64,000 nucleotides of DNA from JAJDTT01 sp965116695 (lineage in GTDB: Bacteria > Acidobacteriota > UBA6911 > RPQK01 > JAJDTT01), in contig OZ220706.1 of NCBI GenBank assembly GCA_965116695.1, positions 992,001 to 1,056,000 of the forward strand. Reading direction: 5' to 3'. Position 1 is the stretch's first letter; each line of letters starts with the position of its first letter. The position numbers and the translations under genes are program-made. Below the pieces are notes generated by a model, which worked only from the letters and a program-made list of their open reading frames with translations, made no database searches and was not told the origin of the DNA. Positions 1-8,543 of this stretch are shown piece after piece.

Positions 1-1
1 G

Positions 2-1489
2 AATCCGATAGAAGCGTTGTCCGATTGGTGTCGGGACGTGTTGCGGATTCCGGACGGGCACCGGAAGGCGGGGGAGCCTATGGCGCTTCCAGGCTATGCC
101 CGGGACTTCCTGGCCGACGTGCTCCGGGACGAGATCCTGGAAGCCGGATTGGTGATTTCGCGCAAGAACGCCAAAAGCGCCGTCGCCGCCGAACTGGTCC
201 TGGCCTTCCTGGTCGGCCCGTTGCGGCGTCCGGGCTGGAGGGCCGGTATCTGCTCCGTCTCGAAGGCGAAGGCAAGGGAGCTTCGAGACCAGATCGAGGC
301 TATTGCGAAGGCGAGCGAGTTGTCGGATCAGCTTTACTTCCGGGCGTCTCCGTGGCCGGGCTCCGTGGAGAGTGAGACGGGCAAGGTGGAGATTCTGGCG
401 GCGGAGGGCGGCGGCGGTCACGCCTCCGGTTTCGATCTTGCCATTATCGACGAAACCGGGCTGCTCCAGGAACGGGACCGGAAGCTGGTCACTTCGATGC
501 GCTCTGCGACTTCTGCGAAGCGCGGGACGATGATCCATTTGAGCATCCACGGAGACGGGCCGTTCATTCCGGAGCTGCTTGGACTACGGCACGAACCGAC
601 CGTGGCGGTCCATCACTACTCGGCTCCGGCGGGCTGCCGCTTGGACGATCGGAAGGCGTGGGAGGCGGCGAATCCGGGCCTGGGCACGATCAAGAGCCGG
701 TCCTACATGGCGCACGCTGCACGGCTCGCGCTTCTGACTCCGGCGGACGAAAGCGCTTTCAGAGCGCAGGAATTGAACCGTCCGGGCGCACCGGGCCGGT
801 CCATGATCTGCTCCCCCACGGACTGGTCGGCTTGCCGGTCGGACGTACTCCCTTCCCGAAAGGGGCTCTGCTATCTGGGCGTGGACCTTGGCGGCAGCGA
901 CTCCATGACTGCGGCGGCGGCGTACTGGCCGGACACGGGGAGGCTGGAGGCGTGGGGAGCGCTCCCCGGCGTCCCGAAGTTGGCGGACCGGCAGAGGCGG
1001 GACCAGACACGATACGACTTGATGGTCCGGAATGGCGAGTTGACGGTCTATCCCGGAACACGGGTAACTCCGGTCGGGGAGTTTCTCCGATCCGTTGCGG
1101 AGCGGTTACAGGGGGACCGGATCGCCGCCATCGGCGCGGACCGGTTCCGGCAGGCCGAAGCGCTCCAGGCCGTCGAGGATGCCGGGCTCCCGTGGCGCTC
1201 CCGCATGGCGTGGCGGGGGACCGGCGCGAGCAAGACGGCGGACGGTTCCCACGACGTGCGCACCTTCCAGAAAGCCGTTTTGGGGCAAGCGGTTCAGCAC
1301 GACGGCGGCTTGCTTATGGCGTCCGCCATTTCCAACTCGTCTCTGCGCTTCGACGTGGCCGGGAATCCGGCCCTGGACCGGAGCGGGCCGGGACGGATTG
1401 ACGCGCTCCAGGCGGCGGTGATTGCCCTGGGCCTGTCGGCAGTGAAGGTGAAGCGGCGCGGCTGGCGGTACGCCGGGAGGGTCGCGTGA
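2..1489 (+). CDS. Phage terminase large subunit (5' end cut by window edge)
   Basis: This is the ATP-driven DNA packaging motor and nuclease of an HK97-like head module. The frame is open from base 2, so the true start probably lies outside the window; the first in-frame start-like codon is TTG at 17. Counting from that codon, the deviant Walker A SRKNAKS is at residues 48-54, as in Terminase_1 proteins (usual form RKNGKS), and the Walker B LAIIDE ends in the catalytic Asp-Glu at 145-146. The nuclease half starts at GVDLGG (Asp 290), with later acidic residues in GADRF and GRIDAL. The stop overlaps the HNH gene (GTGA at 1486-1489), so the two are probably translationally coupled. The family call is firm from the motifs and from the following head genes. 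Confidence 0.9.
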   Translation, partial: NPIEALSDWCRDVLRIPDGHRKAGEPMALPGYARDFLADVLRDEILEAGLVISRKNAKSAVAAELVLAFLVGPLRRPGWRAGICSVSKAKARELRDQIEAIAKASELSDQLYFRASPWPGSVESETGKVEILAAEGGGGHASGFDLAIIDETGLLQERDRKLVTSMRSATSAKRGTMIHLSIHGDGPFIPELLGLRHEPTVAVHHYSAPAGCRLDDRKAWEAANPGLGTIKSRSYMAHAARLALLTPADESAFRAQELNRPGAPGRSMICSPTDWSACRSDVLPSRKGLCYLGVDLGGSDSMTAAAAYWPDTGRLEAWGALPGVPKLADRQRRDQTRYDLMVRNGELTVYPGTRVTPVGEFLRSVAERLQGDRIAAIGADRFRQAEALQAVEDAGLPWRSRMAWRGTGASKTADGSHDVRTFQKAVLGQAVQHDGGLLMASAISNSSLRFDVAGNPALDRSGPGRIDALQAAVIALGLSAVKVKRRGWRYAGRVA

Positions 1490-1797
1490 GGCGTCCACGG
1501 CGGCGGCGCGTCCGTAGGCCGGAGCGGTTGCAGATCTGGAGGGAGCAAGGGTGCCGGTGCGCGATTTGCGGGCTCTACGGCACGGAGCGCGGCATGGAAG
1601 TGGACCATGTGCGGCGGTTGCGCGACGGCGGGAGCAATGACCGGAGTAACCTTCGGATGGTCTGCCGGAAACCGTGTCACCGGGAAAAGACCAGATACGA
1701 GAATACGGACCCCTCCATCCGCGACGGAAAGCGGGACTGGCGGCGGTTCATGGCGAGGCAAGAGGCGAAGCACGTTTTGAAAGGAGTAGGGGCATGA
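1486..1797 (+). CDS. HNH endonuclease (phage packaging-associated)
   Basis: This is a 103-residue basic protein with an HNH nuclease fold. A CxxC pair (CAIC) is followed by VDHVRRLRDGG, SNLRMVC and CHREKT, which supply the His-Asn-His core and the second zinc pair. HNH proteins beside the terminase are known to stimulate terminase cleavage at cos sites in HK97-like phages; that role is inferred here from position. The start is a GTG overlapping the terminase stop, and its own stop overlaps the capsid start (ATGA at 1794-1797). It could be a free-standing homing nuclease, but the tight coupling on both sides argues for a packaging role. Confidence 0.85.
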   Translation: MRRPRRRRVRRPERLQIWREQGCRCAICGLYGTERGMEVDHVRRLRDGGSNDRSNLRMVCRKPCHREKTRYENTDPSIRDGKRDWRRFMARQEAKHVLKGVGA

Positions 1798-2996
1798 CGA
1801 AGTTGCAGAAAATCATGGTCCGGCAGTCGGAGGTCCGGGAGCGCCTGGGCGAGATTGCCGCCGTGGAGGAACTGACGGACGAGCTGAAAGCCGAGGAGCG
1901 GACGCTATCGACGGAGTTGCGGGACCTGGAGGTAAAGTACCGGGCTGCCGTGGCTGCCGAGGGCAAGCCCGACGACAACAACGGGCAGGCTCCGGTCATC
2001 GACGCCGAGACTCGCGCCCTTGATCGGCTGGTCGGGCGGGCCTCCATCGGGGGCATTTTGCAGGCGACTCTGGACCAGAGGAGCACCGACGGAGCCGAAG
2101 CCGAGTTGCAGCAGCACTTCGGGCTCTCGGGGAACCAGATCGCCGTCGAGCAGTTGGAGACCCGGGCGGTGACCCCGGCCCCAGCGGACGTCGGGCAGAG
2201 CCAGCATCCCATCATTCCTCAGATCTTCCCGGCGGGCGTGGCCAGCTTCCTGGGCGTCGGGATGCCAACGGTTCCGGTCGGGGAGCAGACCTACACGGTC
2301 CTCACGACCGGTGCCACGGTCCACACTCCCGCCGAGAACGCGGATGCCGACGAGACGACGGGAGCTTTCAGCGCCTCCGTACTGTCGCCCAAGCGGGCGC
2401 AGGCCTCCTTCTTCTGGAGCATCGAGGATCAGGCGCGGCTGTCCGGGATGGAGGCGGCCCTACGGCAGAACCTCCGGCAGGCCCTATCTTCGAAGTTCGA
2501 CCAAATCCTGGTACGGAATACTGACGACGGACTTCTGGGCGGCGGTCTGACGGCTCCAGGTGATCCCTCCAACGTGGTCAACTTCGGCGGATACAAGAAG
2601 GCCATCACCGATCAGGTAGACGGCACTTATGCCTCCATGCCGGATCAGGTGGTACTGCTCATCGGGAGTGAAACCTATAGTCACGCCGAGGGTCTCTACC
2701 GGACCAACAACCAGGGCAACAACGAGAGCGCCTTCGAGGTCATGTCTCGGAAGTCCGGCGGCGTCCGGGTGAGTTCCCACGTTCCGGCGAAGGCGTCCGA
2801 CATCCAGGGCGCGCTTGCGGCCCGGCGTCTCAATGCCATGCACGCGGTCATGCCGATCTGGAGGGGCATCACCCTGATTCCCGATAACGTCACCAAGGCG
2901 AAGTCAGGGCAGGTGGTTTTGACTGCCGTGGCCCTGTGGAGTCTGAAGGTCCTGCGGGCGGACGGCTTCTCCCGTCTCAAGTTCAAACTCGCGTAA
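1794..2996 (+). CDS. HK97-fold major capsid protein
   Basis: The protein has 400 residues. The ATG at 1794 was chosen because it overlaps the HNH stop; the frame is open further upstream but that part lies within the HNH gene. The first 60-70 residues are charged and predicted coiled coil, as in the scaffold-like delta domain of HK97 capsids, followed by a linker and the shell domain. Family-typical features are the PIIPQIF stretch after the linker, the central acidic region TPAENADADET, the SIEDQARLSG helix start, and a C-terminal domain ending in a strand-rich segment. The prohead protease two genes downstream would be expected to remove the N-terminal delta domain. The call rests on fold-level features and synteny. 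Confidence 0.85.
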   Translation: MTKLQKIMVRQSEVRERLGEIAAVEELTDELKAEERTLSTELRDLEVKYRAAVAAEGKPDDNNGQAPVIDAETRALDRLVGRASIGGILQATLDQRSTDGAEAELQQHFGLSGNQIAVEQLETRAVTPAPADVGQSQHPIIPQIFPAGVASFLGVGMPTVPVGEQTYTVLTTGATVHTPAENADADETTGAFSASVLSPKRAQASFFWSIEDQARLSGMEAALRQNLRQALSSKFDQILVRNTDDGLLGGGLTAPGDPSNVVNFGGYKKAITDQVDGTYASMPDQVVLLIGSETYSHAEGLYRTNNQGNNESAFEVMSRKSGGVRVSSHVPAKASDIQGALAARRLNAMHAVMPIWRGITLIPDNVTKAKSGQVVLTAVALWSLKVLRADGFSRLKFKLA

Positions 2997-2998
2997 CG

Positions 2999-3442
2999 AT
3001 GGCGGTCGGCATCATCCGAGGACCGGCGGGCGCGGGCAAGAGCCAGTGGTTCCAGCGCAATGCCGAGCCCGGAGACCTGCTCTTGGACGTCACGGCGATT
3101 TGGGCCGCTCTGCGCGGCTTGGAGCGGGACGCCTCCGGGCGCTATCCGGTACGGCTTGCGTCCGATCCGGGCCTGGACTTGGCGCTGTATCTCCGGGCCG
3201 TCGCGGTGCGCTTCGCGTCTGAGAACGGTCTGGACGGCTGGGCCACGACTTCCAACTCTGCGCCGGAGGCTGTCGAACGGCTCCGGGAGCGCGGAGCGGC
3301 GGGCCGCGTGGTCACCGTCGATCCGGGAGAGTCAGTTGTCCGGGCGCGGTTGGCGGACCCCGAGACCGGGGAGGTTTCGGGCGAGTGCGACCGGGCCGTG
3401 AGGCGCTGGTATGGACCCCGGCGTGGAGGGCGTAGAAGGTGA
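2999..3442 (+). CDS. Small P-loop ATPase/kinase-like protein of the head module
   Basis: This 147-residue protein begins with a strand and a perfect Walker A (GPAGAGKS, residues 8-15). PGDLLLDVTAIWAAL follows, resembling the second strand of P-loop kinases. A Walker B is not obvious; ATTSN (after residue 80) and VVTVDPG are candidate later strands, and the C terminus is very Arg-rich. Similar P-loop proteins occur in head gene clusters of some phages and are annotated only as AAA-family ATPase, so the function is unknown. The start at 2999 is 3 bases after the capsid stop; the stop overlaps the protease start (GTGA at 3439-3442). Its placement between capsid and protease suggests a role in head assembly or packaging, which is inference. 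Confidence 0.7.
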   Translation: MAVGIIRGPAGAGKSQWFQRNAEPGDLLLDVTAIWAALRGLERDASGRYPVRLASDPGLDLALYLRAVAVRFASENGLDGWATTSNSAPEAVERLRERGAAGRVVTVDPGESVVRARLADPETGEVSGECDRAVRRWYGPRRGGRRR

Positions 3443-3888
3443 AAGAGACGACGTGGGGAGAGTGCGAGATCCGGGAGGCGGACGGCGTTCGGCGGCTCCA
3501 TTTGACCATGCTCCAGGAAGGGCGCGTGGCGTCCGTCCGGGCGGAAGTGTTCGCGCCCGGAGCGGTTCAATGGGGTGCTGACGGCGTGGCGGTGAGAGTC
3601 GGCCACGGCAGCCCGGAGGAAGTGCGAGCGCTCCCGGCCCGGCGTCCGGACGGGCGCATACAGATATCGGCCCGGGCAACGGACCGGATCGTGGAGGCGG
3701 TCAACGCCGGTCAACGCGGCGCTTCCGTCGAGTTCTTCTCGCTCCAGGAGAAGCGGAACGGCTCCGGCGTCCGGGAGATCCAATCCGCCTTCGTCGCCGG
3801 CGTGGCAATCGTCAAGAGCCCGGAATACACGCAGGGCGCGGCAGAAGTGCGGGAGCGCAGGAAGGGGAACGTCCTATGGCGGCTCTGA
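3439..3888 (+). CDS. HK97-family prohead protease
   Basis: This 149-residue protein starts with GTG, overlapping the preceding stop by four bases. It matches the S78 prohead protease layout: a strand-rich N terminus, a catalytic His in VRVGHGS (His 56), an intervening GRIQISA strand and the Ser in GASVEF (Ser 96), then a C-terminal VAIVKSPEY segment typical of the family. It would mature the capsid by trimming the capsid delta domain and itself. It is shorter than many members (often 180-200 residues). The last 13 bases overlap the adaptor gene. Confidence 0.75.
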   Translation: MKETTWGECEIREADGVRRLHLTMLQEGRVASVRAEVFAPGAVQWGADGVAVRVGHGSPEEVRALPARRPDGRIQISARATDRIVEAVNAGQRGASVEFFSLQEKRNGSGVREIQSAFVAGVAIVKSPEYTQGAAEVRERRKGNVLWRL

Positions 3889-4250
3889 CGCCGTGGCCGG
3901 ATAATCCCAGCGCGGCCCTGGAAACTCTCCGGCAGCATTTGGACGTCGTGAATCCGGCGGCGGACGTAAACTCGGCTCTGTCGCTACTGGCCGCGTCCGC
4001 GTCGGCGCTGGTAGAGCGCTATGCGCCGGGCGCTCCGCAAGCGGTCCGGGACACGGCCCTGGTCCGGACGGTCCAATACCTTTTGGAGCGCTCGGGAGCC
4101 GGTCCCACGGCAGCAATGCAGGAACTTGGCGACTGGAAGGCGTCGGAAGAGTTTACGGCGAGTCCTTCCCCCCTTCGAGGGAGCGGCGCAATGGCGATTC
4201 TCTCCCCGTGGAAGGTCCGCCGGGCGCGGATCGTGGAGGATACGACGTGA
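3876..4250 (+). CDS. Head-tail adaptor (gp6-like connector)
   Basis: This 124-residue, mostly helical protein has the layout of phage gp6-type connectors that dock under the portal. Helices at residues 14-50 are followed by the RYAPGAPQAVRDTALVR segment, and the C terminus has GAMAILSPWKVRRA, which resembles the RxSGAxxLLSPWRxRRAG end common in connector proteins. The ATG at 3876 lies inside the protease gene and the stop overlaps the portal GTG (4247-4250). If correct, this virion (or its helper) uses a tail even though no tail gene lies on this side of the element. Confidence 0.6.
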   Translation: MAALTPWPDNPSAALETLRQHLDVVNPAADVNSALSLLAASASALVERYAPGAPQAVRDTALVRTVQYLLERSGAGPTAAMQELGDWKASEEFTASPSPLRGSGAMAILSPWKVRRARIVEDTT

Positions 4251-5329
4251 GGTTCCAGGGACGGACGATTCGGCTTCCCCGGCTGTTCCGGAAGGAATAC
4301 CGCTCAAGCGGTTACTCGGATTCGGTTGTCAGACTGCTAACGTCGCAAGCGGCGGCGGTTGCCACCGATCCGCAGCGGACGGGCGTCGTGGAGGCGGCGG
4401 CGGGCATTTGGGCGCGGGCTTTCGCATCCGTGACGGTGACCCCGGACGCGGCGGCGGACGTGCTCACGCCTTCTGTCATGGCCATGATCGGGCGCGAGTT
4501 GATCCGAAACGGGGAGGCCCTGTTCCGCGTCTCCGTCCGGAACGGGAGACGGCATTTGACCCCGGCAACGTCGTGGGAAGTGTCCGGAGGGCTCGACCCG
4601 TCCTCTTGGAGATATCACGCGCAAATGAGCGGGCCGGAAGGTGACGAGTCCCGGACTTTGGGGTGGGACGAGGTTGCTTTCGTCGCCTGGGCCACGGAGC
4701 CGAATCGTCCGTTCCGGGGCCTTTCTCCCTTGTCGCTTGCGGACCGGACCGGGAAGCTGGCCGGACGCCTGGAGGAAAGTTTGGGAGACGAGGCAGGAAC
4801 GCCGCGAGGCTATTTGATGCCCGTCCCGGCGGTTGACGAGGTTCCGGACGGCGAAACCGATCCGCTTGCGGATATGCGGGCGGATCTCAAGAAGCTGGCG
4901 GGCGGCCTTTCGGTTGTTGAGACCACTTCGGCGGGCTTTGGCGAGGGACGCGGCGCTGCGCCGCAGTCCGATTGGAAGGCGCAGCGGATCGGCCCGAATC
5001 CGCCGGAGGCACTTTGCATTTTGCGCGGCGACGTGCGGCGGGACATTTTGGCGGCTTGCGGAGTCAGTCCGGCCATGCTTGCGGACCGGAGCGACGGCAC
5101 GGCACGGCGGGAGTCCTACCGGCAGTTCGTCCACTTGTCTGCCGCTCCCGTGGGCCGGATCGTGGCCCGGGAGTTCGCCACGAAACTGGATCTTCCCGGA
5201 CTGACCTTCGACTGGTCCGGATTGATGGCGGGCGACATCACCGGCAAGGCGCGGGCGTTTCAATCCCTGGTCAAGGGAGGCATGGACGTGGAGCGGGCAG
5301 CGGCGCTATCGGGCCTTCTGGCGAGTTGA
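4247..5329 (+). CDS. Phage portal protein (HK97 type)
   Basis: The portal forms the dodecameric ring through which DNA enters the head. The GTG at 4247 was chosen because it overlaps the adaptor stop, giving 360 residues; an upstream in-frame ATG at 4208 lies within the adaptor gene. Family-typical features are IGRELIRNGEALFRV in the wing, the RPFRGLSPL motif of the stem region (usual form G.SPL), and CGVSPAMLADRSDGTARRES in the clip/crown region, followed by a helical C terminus. It is the last head gene, whereas in the common order the portal follows the terminase directly. Confidence 0.85.
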   Translation: MRFQGRTIRLPRLFRKEYRSSGYSDSVVRLLTSQAAAVATDPQRTGVVEAAAGIWARAFASVTVTPDAAADVLTPSVMAMIGRELIRNGEALFRVSVRNGRRHLTPATSWEVSGGLDPSSWRYHAQMSGPEGDESRTLGWDEVAFVAWATEPNRPFRGLSPLSLADRTGKLAGRLEESLGDEAGTPRGYLMPVPAVDEVPDGETDPLADMRADLKKLAGGLSVVETTSAGFGEGRGAAPQSDWKAQRIGPNPPEALCILRGDVRRDILAACGVSPAMLADRSDGTARRESYRQFVHLSAAPVGRIVAREFATKLDLPGLTFDWSGLMAGDITGKARAFQSLVKGGMDVERAAALSGLLAS

Positions 5330-5535
5330 GAGACGGCCCGGATCTTTCGACTTGGACCGTAACCCATTGATTATACAGGATTTGTATAGGGACCTCCTGA
5401 GAGGACCCGTGTTGGCCGATCTCCGTCTGGCGAAGGCTCTGGCATGGAGCAAGGTGCTCCAACGGCTCTCAGGGGCTCCTACGGGCCGGGAACGGCGTTT
5501 TCTGAATTTCTCAACTAGCATTCAAGCCGGATTCC
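5330..5535. other. Gap between portal and integrase; possible recombination core
   Basis: No gene is visible in these 206 bases between the ends of two converging genes. The only structure seen is a short inverted repeat TATAC/GTATA at 5372-5376 and 5384-5388 around a 7-base centre (AGGATTT), within an AT-rich patch 43 bases after the portal stop. This geometry suits a tyrosine-recombinase core, but the arms are only 5 bases and no second copy can be tested here. No convincing terminator hairpin with a T tract was found. Confidence 0.3.
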
Positions 5536-6576
5536 TCATCCCGAGCCTGTTTTGACGGCTCGGAGGCGACGGGAGCGCTTTTCGTAGAGCCTGGAAACCG
5601 CCGAATGTTCGGCTGACTGCTCTTTGGTGTACTCGACCACCATGTCCAGGCTGGACCAGCGACCGACGCGGGCGACTTCCTGGGCGGGCTCCCCGGCGGC
5701 GGAGAGTTCCATAGCGCAACCCCTCCTGAAGCTGTGGGATCGAACCGGACCCTCTATGCCGCACTCCCGAGCCCGCTTCTTGATGGCGTCGGCAATCCCG
5801 GCTTTGCTGAACCGGCGCTGAGTGACCCTGCCGTTGGCGATGGCCCGGAACAACGGTCCCTGATCAATCCCGGAGAGTTCGATCCAGCGCCGGAGCCTCC
5901 GGGCGGCAATCGGACCGATTTTGGTGACGGCTCCCTTTCCGGCTTGGTCCGTCTTTGATCTCCGAATATGAACGTGAAGGCCATCTCCGCGTTCGGCTTC
6001 CCGGAGGTCCTCGATGTCCAGGCCGTGCGCTTCAGAGCAACGGAGGGCACCATCGAACATGGTGTGAAACAGGGCCGCATCCCGGACGCCGTACAGAGAG
6101 AGCAGCCTCTCACAGTATCCTGCCATCTTCTCCACATCGTGGAGGCGAAGGCCCTTCGCCTTTCCCCGGCCCCGCCCTGCGGCTTTACGCCCCAGCCGTT
6201 TAAGCCCGGCCTTCACGAGTCGGCCAGCCGGAGAGGGCTGGTCCAGAGCCTCCGCCCGAAACTTGGCGGCTTGCACGATTCCCCGGCCTGTGGAAAGCGT
6301 GATCTGGTCTTTTTCGTCGCGGTGCCGGAGATACAGCGCCAAGGTCCGATCCGTAAGCGGGCGGTCCTGCCGCCAAGCGTCCAGCGCCTTGAGCGCCGAT
6401 CTGTATTGGGCACGGCTCGATGGTGCCAGACCGCCTAATGCCAAATCCAGATCGGTGGTGGTATCCTCCGCGTTCGTTTCCGGTGCCTCTCGCGTTTCGG
6501 TCGGAAGCACACTGAATACTGAAAATGCTCCGAATTGGTTGCTCATCTGCCCTCCATGCCCCTTTCTATTCAACAT
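5536..6576 (-). CDS. Tyrosine recombinase / integrase
   Basis: The protein has 346 residues and carries the catalytic set of the phage-integrase family: Arg 179 in GALRCSE, Lys 208 in RRSKTD, the HSFRR box (His 281, Arg 284), Trp 307 in GRWSS (in place of the second His) and the nucleophile Tyr 316 in VVEYT. An N-terminal SAM-like DNA-binding domain spans about residues 45-115. The start at 6576 has a strong AAAGGAGG sequence 4 bases upstream; an internal ATG at 6546 (MSNQF) also has a GGAGGG and cannot be excluded. It faces the head genes and probably mobilises the element. Confidence 0.9.
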   Translation of the reverse strand: MLNRKGHGGQMSNQFGAFSVFSVLPTETREAPETNAEDTTTDLDLALGGLAPSSRAQYRSALKALDAWRQDRPLTDRTLALYLRHRDEKDQITLSTGRGIVQAAKFRAEALDQPSPAGRLVKAGLKRLGRKAAGRGRGKAKGLRLHDVEKMAGYCERLLSLYGVRDAALFHTMFDGALRCSEAHGLDIEDLREAERGDGLHVHIRRSKTDQAGKGAVTKIGPIAARRLRRWIELSGIDQGPLFRAIANGRVTQRRFSKAGIADAIKKRARECGIEGPVRSHSFRRGCAMELSAAGEPAQEVARVGRWSSLDMVVEYTKEQSAEHSAVSRLYEKRSRRLRAVKTGSG

Positions 6577-6653
6577 TCGACCTCCTTTTGTTTCCGCACG
6601 GGCCTGTTTTTGGGGACTGGAGGCGGGAAAAAAGATAGTATTGGGAATCAGAT
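6577..6653. other. Probable junction of the mobile element with chromosomal DNA
   Basis: The integrase start and the start of the housekeeping gene mtnP are 77 bases apart. All genes to the left are viral and all to the right are cellular, so the right attachment site is most simply placed here, though it could also lie in the 5330-5535 gap. No tRNA end is visible. The mtnP start lacks a good ribosome binding site at normal spacing (a GGAGG at 6620-6624 is 29 bases away), consistent with insertion into its leader. This is inference. Confidence 0.35.
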
Positions 6654-7514
6654 ATGGACGAAGCGACGGTCGGAATCATCGGCGGCAGCGGCCTCTACGA
6701 CATGCCGCTGGAGGAGAGCCGCATGCTGCGCGTTCCCACTCCGTTCGGGGACCCCAGCGATTCCTATCTCCTGGGGAAGCTCGAGGGACAGCGGGTGGCG
6801 TTTCTGGCCCGGCATGGCCGAGGACACCGGCTGCTGCCTTCCGAATTGAATTTTCGGGCCAATATCTACGGATTCAAGTGCCTCGGGGTGAAGCAGATCA
6901 TCTCCGCCAGCGCGGTCGGCTCGCTCAGGATCGAGCATGCACCGATGGACTTCGTCCTCCCGGATCAATTCGTGGACCGCACCTTCAGCCGAGTCTCCAC
7001 CTTCTTCGGGGAAGGGATCGTGGCTCACGTGAGCCTGGCCGATCCGGTCTGCAGCCGCCTGACGGACGTCTTGCAGCAGGCGGCGGCCGAGATCGATTTG
7101 CCCGTCAAGCGGGGAGGGACCTACGTCTGCATGGAGGGCCCGGCCTTCTCCACCCGCGCCGAATCCTTCCTGTACCGGAGTTGGGGAATGGACCTGATCG
7201 GCATGACCAACCTCCAGGAAGCCAAGCTGGCCCGGGAGGCCGAGATCTGTTACGTCACCGTGGCCATGGTCACGGACTATGACTGTTGGCACGAAGAAGA
7301 AGAGCCGGTTACGGTGGAAATGCTCATCGATTACCTGAACAGGAACAGCCACAACGCGAAGCGCCTGATCGCCCGGGTCGTCAACCAGTTGACTGCCGAT
7401 TTCGATTGTCCCTGCCAACACGCCCTCCAAAACGCCATCATCACCGACCCCCGAGCCATTCCCGCGGAGGTGCGCCGGCGTCTGGAGCCCATTGTGGGGA
7501 AGTACCTGGGCTGA
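6654..7514 (+). CDS. mtnP: S-methyl-5'-thioadenosine phosphorylase
   Basis: This 286-residue PNP/UDP phosphorylase family protein would cleave methylthioadenosine to adenine and 5-methylthioribose-1-phosphate in methionine salvage. Visible family motifs are VGIIGGSGLYD at the N terminus (phosphate loop), ARHGRGHR with the phosphate-binding Arg-His, NFRANIYG, EGPAFSTRAES, and IGMTNLQEAKLARE near the substrate site. The IGMTNLQEAKLARE stretch and the purine-site residues favour MTA over inosine/guanosine. The following kinase gene lies 59 bases downstream on the same strand. Length is normal. Confidence 0.92.
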   Translation: MDEATVGIIGGSGLYDMPLEESRMLRVPTPFGDPSDSYLLGKLEGQRVAFLARHGRGHRLLPSELNFRANIYGFKCLGVKQIISASAVGSLRIEHAPMDFVLPDQFVDRTFSRVSTFFGEGIVAHVSLADPVCSRLTDVLQQAAAEIDLPVKRGGTYVCMEGPAFSTRAESFLYRSWGMDLIGMTNLQEAKLAREAEICYVTVAMVTDYDCWHEEEEPVTVEMLIDYLNRNSHNAKRLIARVVNQLTADFDCPCQHALQNAIITDPRAIPAEVRRRLEPIVGKYLG

Positions 7515-7573
7515 TGGCGAGGCCGGGTGGGTCATGACCGCCGGGTAGAGGAAGAATTCGACAAGGAGACAGG

Positions 7574-8527
7574 ATGGCATCCCTCGTGGTCGTCGGTTCA
7601 GTCGCCTACGATTCCGTGGAGACCCCCTTCGGCAAGGTGGAGGAGGCGCTGGGGGGCGCCGCAACCTATGCCAGCATTGCGGCTGCCTGTTTCACCAGAG
7701 TGCAGATCGTGGGAGCCGTGGGAAGTGATTTCGGCAAGGAGGATTACTCCCTGCTGGAATCCAGAAACATCGACATGTCCGGACTCGACGTCCTGCCGGG
7801 CCTGACCTTCCGTTGGTCCGGGCACTACGGATACGATCTCAACGACTGCCGAACCCTGGACACTCAACTGAACGTCCTGGCCGACTTCCGGCCCAACCTC
7901 CCCCAGCATTACCGGAACAGCGAATACCTTTTTCTGGGAAATTTCGATCCCGAACTGCAACGGGAAGTGTTGCGGCAGGTCGGCAAGCCCAAACTTGTTG
8001 CCTGCGACACCATGAACTACTGGATCGAGGAGCACTTCCCCTCTCTGCTCGAGACCCTCAAGGGGGTGGGACTCCTCCTCATCAACGACGGTGAGGCGCG
8101 GCAGCTTTCCCGGGAATCGAACCTGGTCCGGGCAGCCGAAAAGATCCTGGCCTGGGGTCCCCGCGTCCTGGTGATCAAGCGGGGTGAATACGGGGCACTC
8201 ATGTTCCGCCGGGAGAAGGGAGGCGGCTTGGACATCTTCGGCGCTCCCGCCTACCCGCTGGCCGACGTGCTGGATCCCACCGGCGCCGGCGACACCTTCG
8301 CCGGCGGCTTCATGGGCTACCTGGCCGGAACCGGCCGGTCTGACCGCCACGCCCTCCGGCAAGCCGTCATCTTCGGCTCGGTCATGGCCAGCTTCACCGT
8401 CGAGGGCTTCTCGCTGGACCGTCTCAAGGAGGTCACCCTCACCGAAATCCAGATCCGTTACCAAGAACTTCAGCGAATGACTCGTTTCGACGACTTCGCC
8501 CAACCCAGGGAGAAAATACTCTCCTGA
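7574..8527 (+). CDS. PfkB-family sugar or nucleoside kinase
   Basis: This 317-residue ribokinase-fold protein carries the C-terminal PfkB signature DPTGAGDTFAGGF with the catalytic base Asp 240, and an N-terminal GGAATYAS segment resembling the family's first signature. An AAGGAGACAGG sequence precedes the ATG. The substrate is not readable from sequence. Its place directly after mtnP suggests a purine-ribose or methylthioribose-related substrate, which is inference only. It is probably cotranscribed with mtnP and the TPR gene (16-base gap). Confidence 0.82.
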   Translation: MASLVVVGSVAYDSVETPFGKVEEALGGAATYASIAAACFTRVQIVGAVGSDFGKEDYSLLESRNIDMSGLDVLPGLTFRWSGHYGYDLNDCRTLDTQLNVLADFRPNLPQHYRNSEYLFLGNFDPELQREVLRQVGKPKLVACDTMNYWIEEHFPSLLETLKGVGLLLINDGEARQLSRESNLVRAAEKILAWGPRVLVIKRGEYGALMFRREKGGGLDIFGAPAYPLADVLDPTGAGDTFAGGFMGYLAGTGRSDRHALRQAVIFGSVMASFTVEGFSLDRLKEVTLTEIQIRYQELQRMTRFDDFAQPREKILS

Positions 8528-8543
8528 TTCGGACGGACCCATC

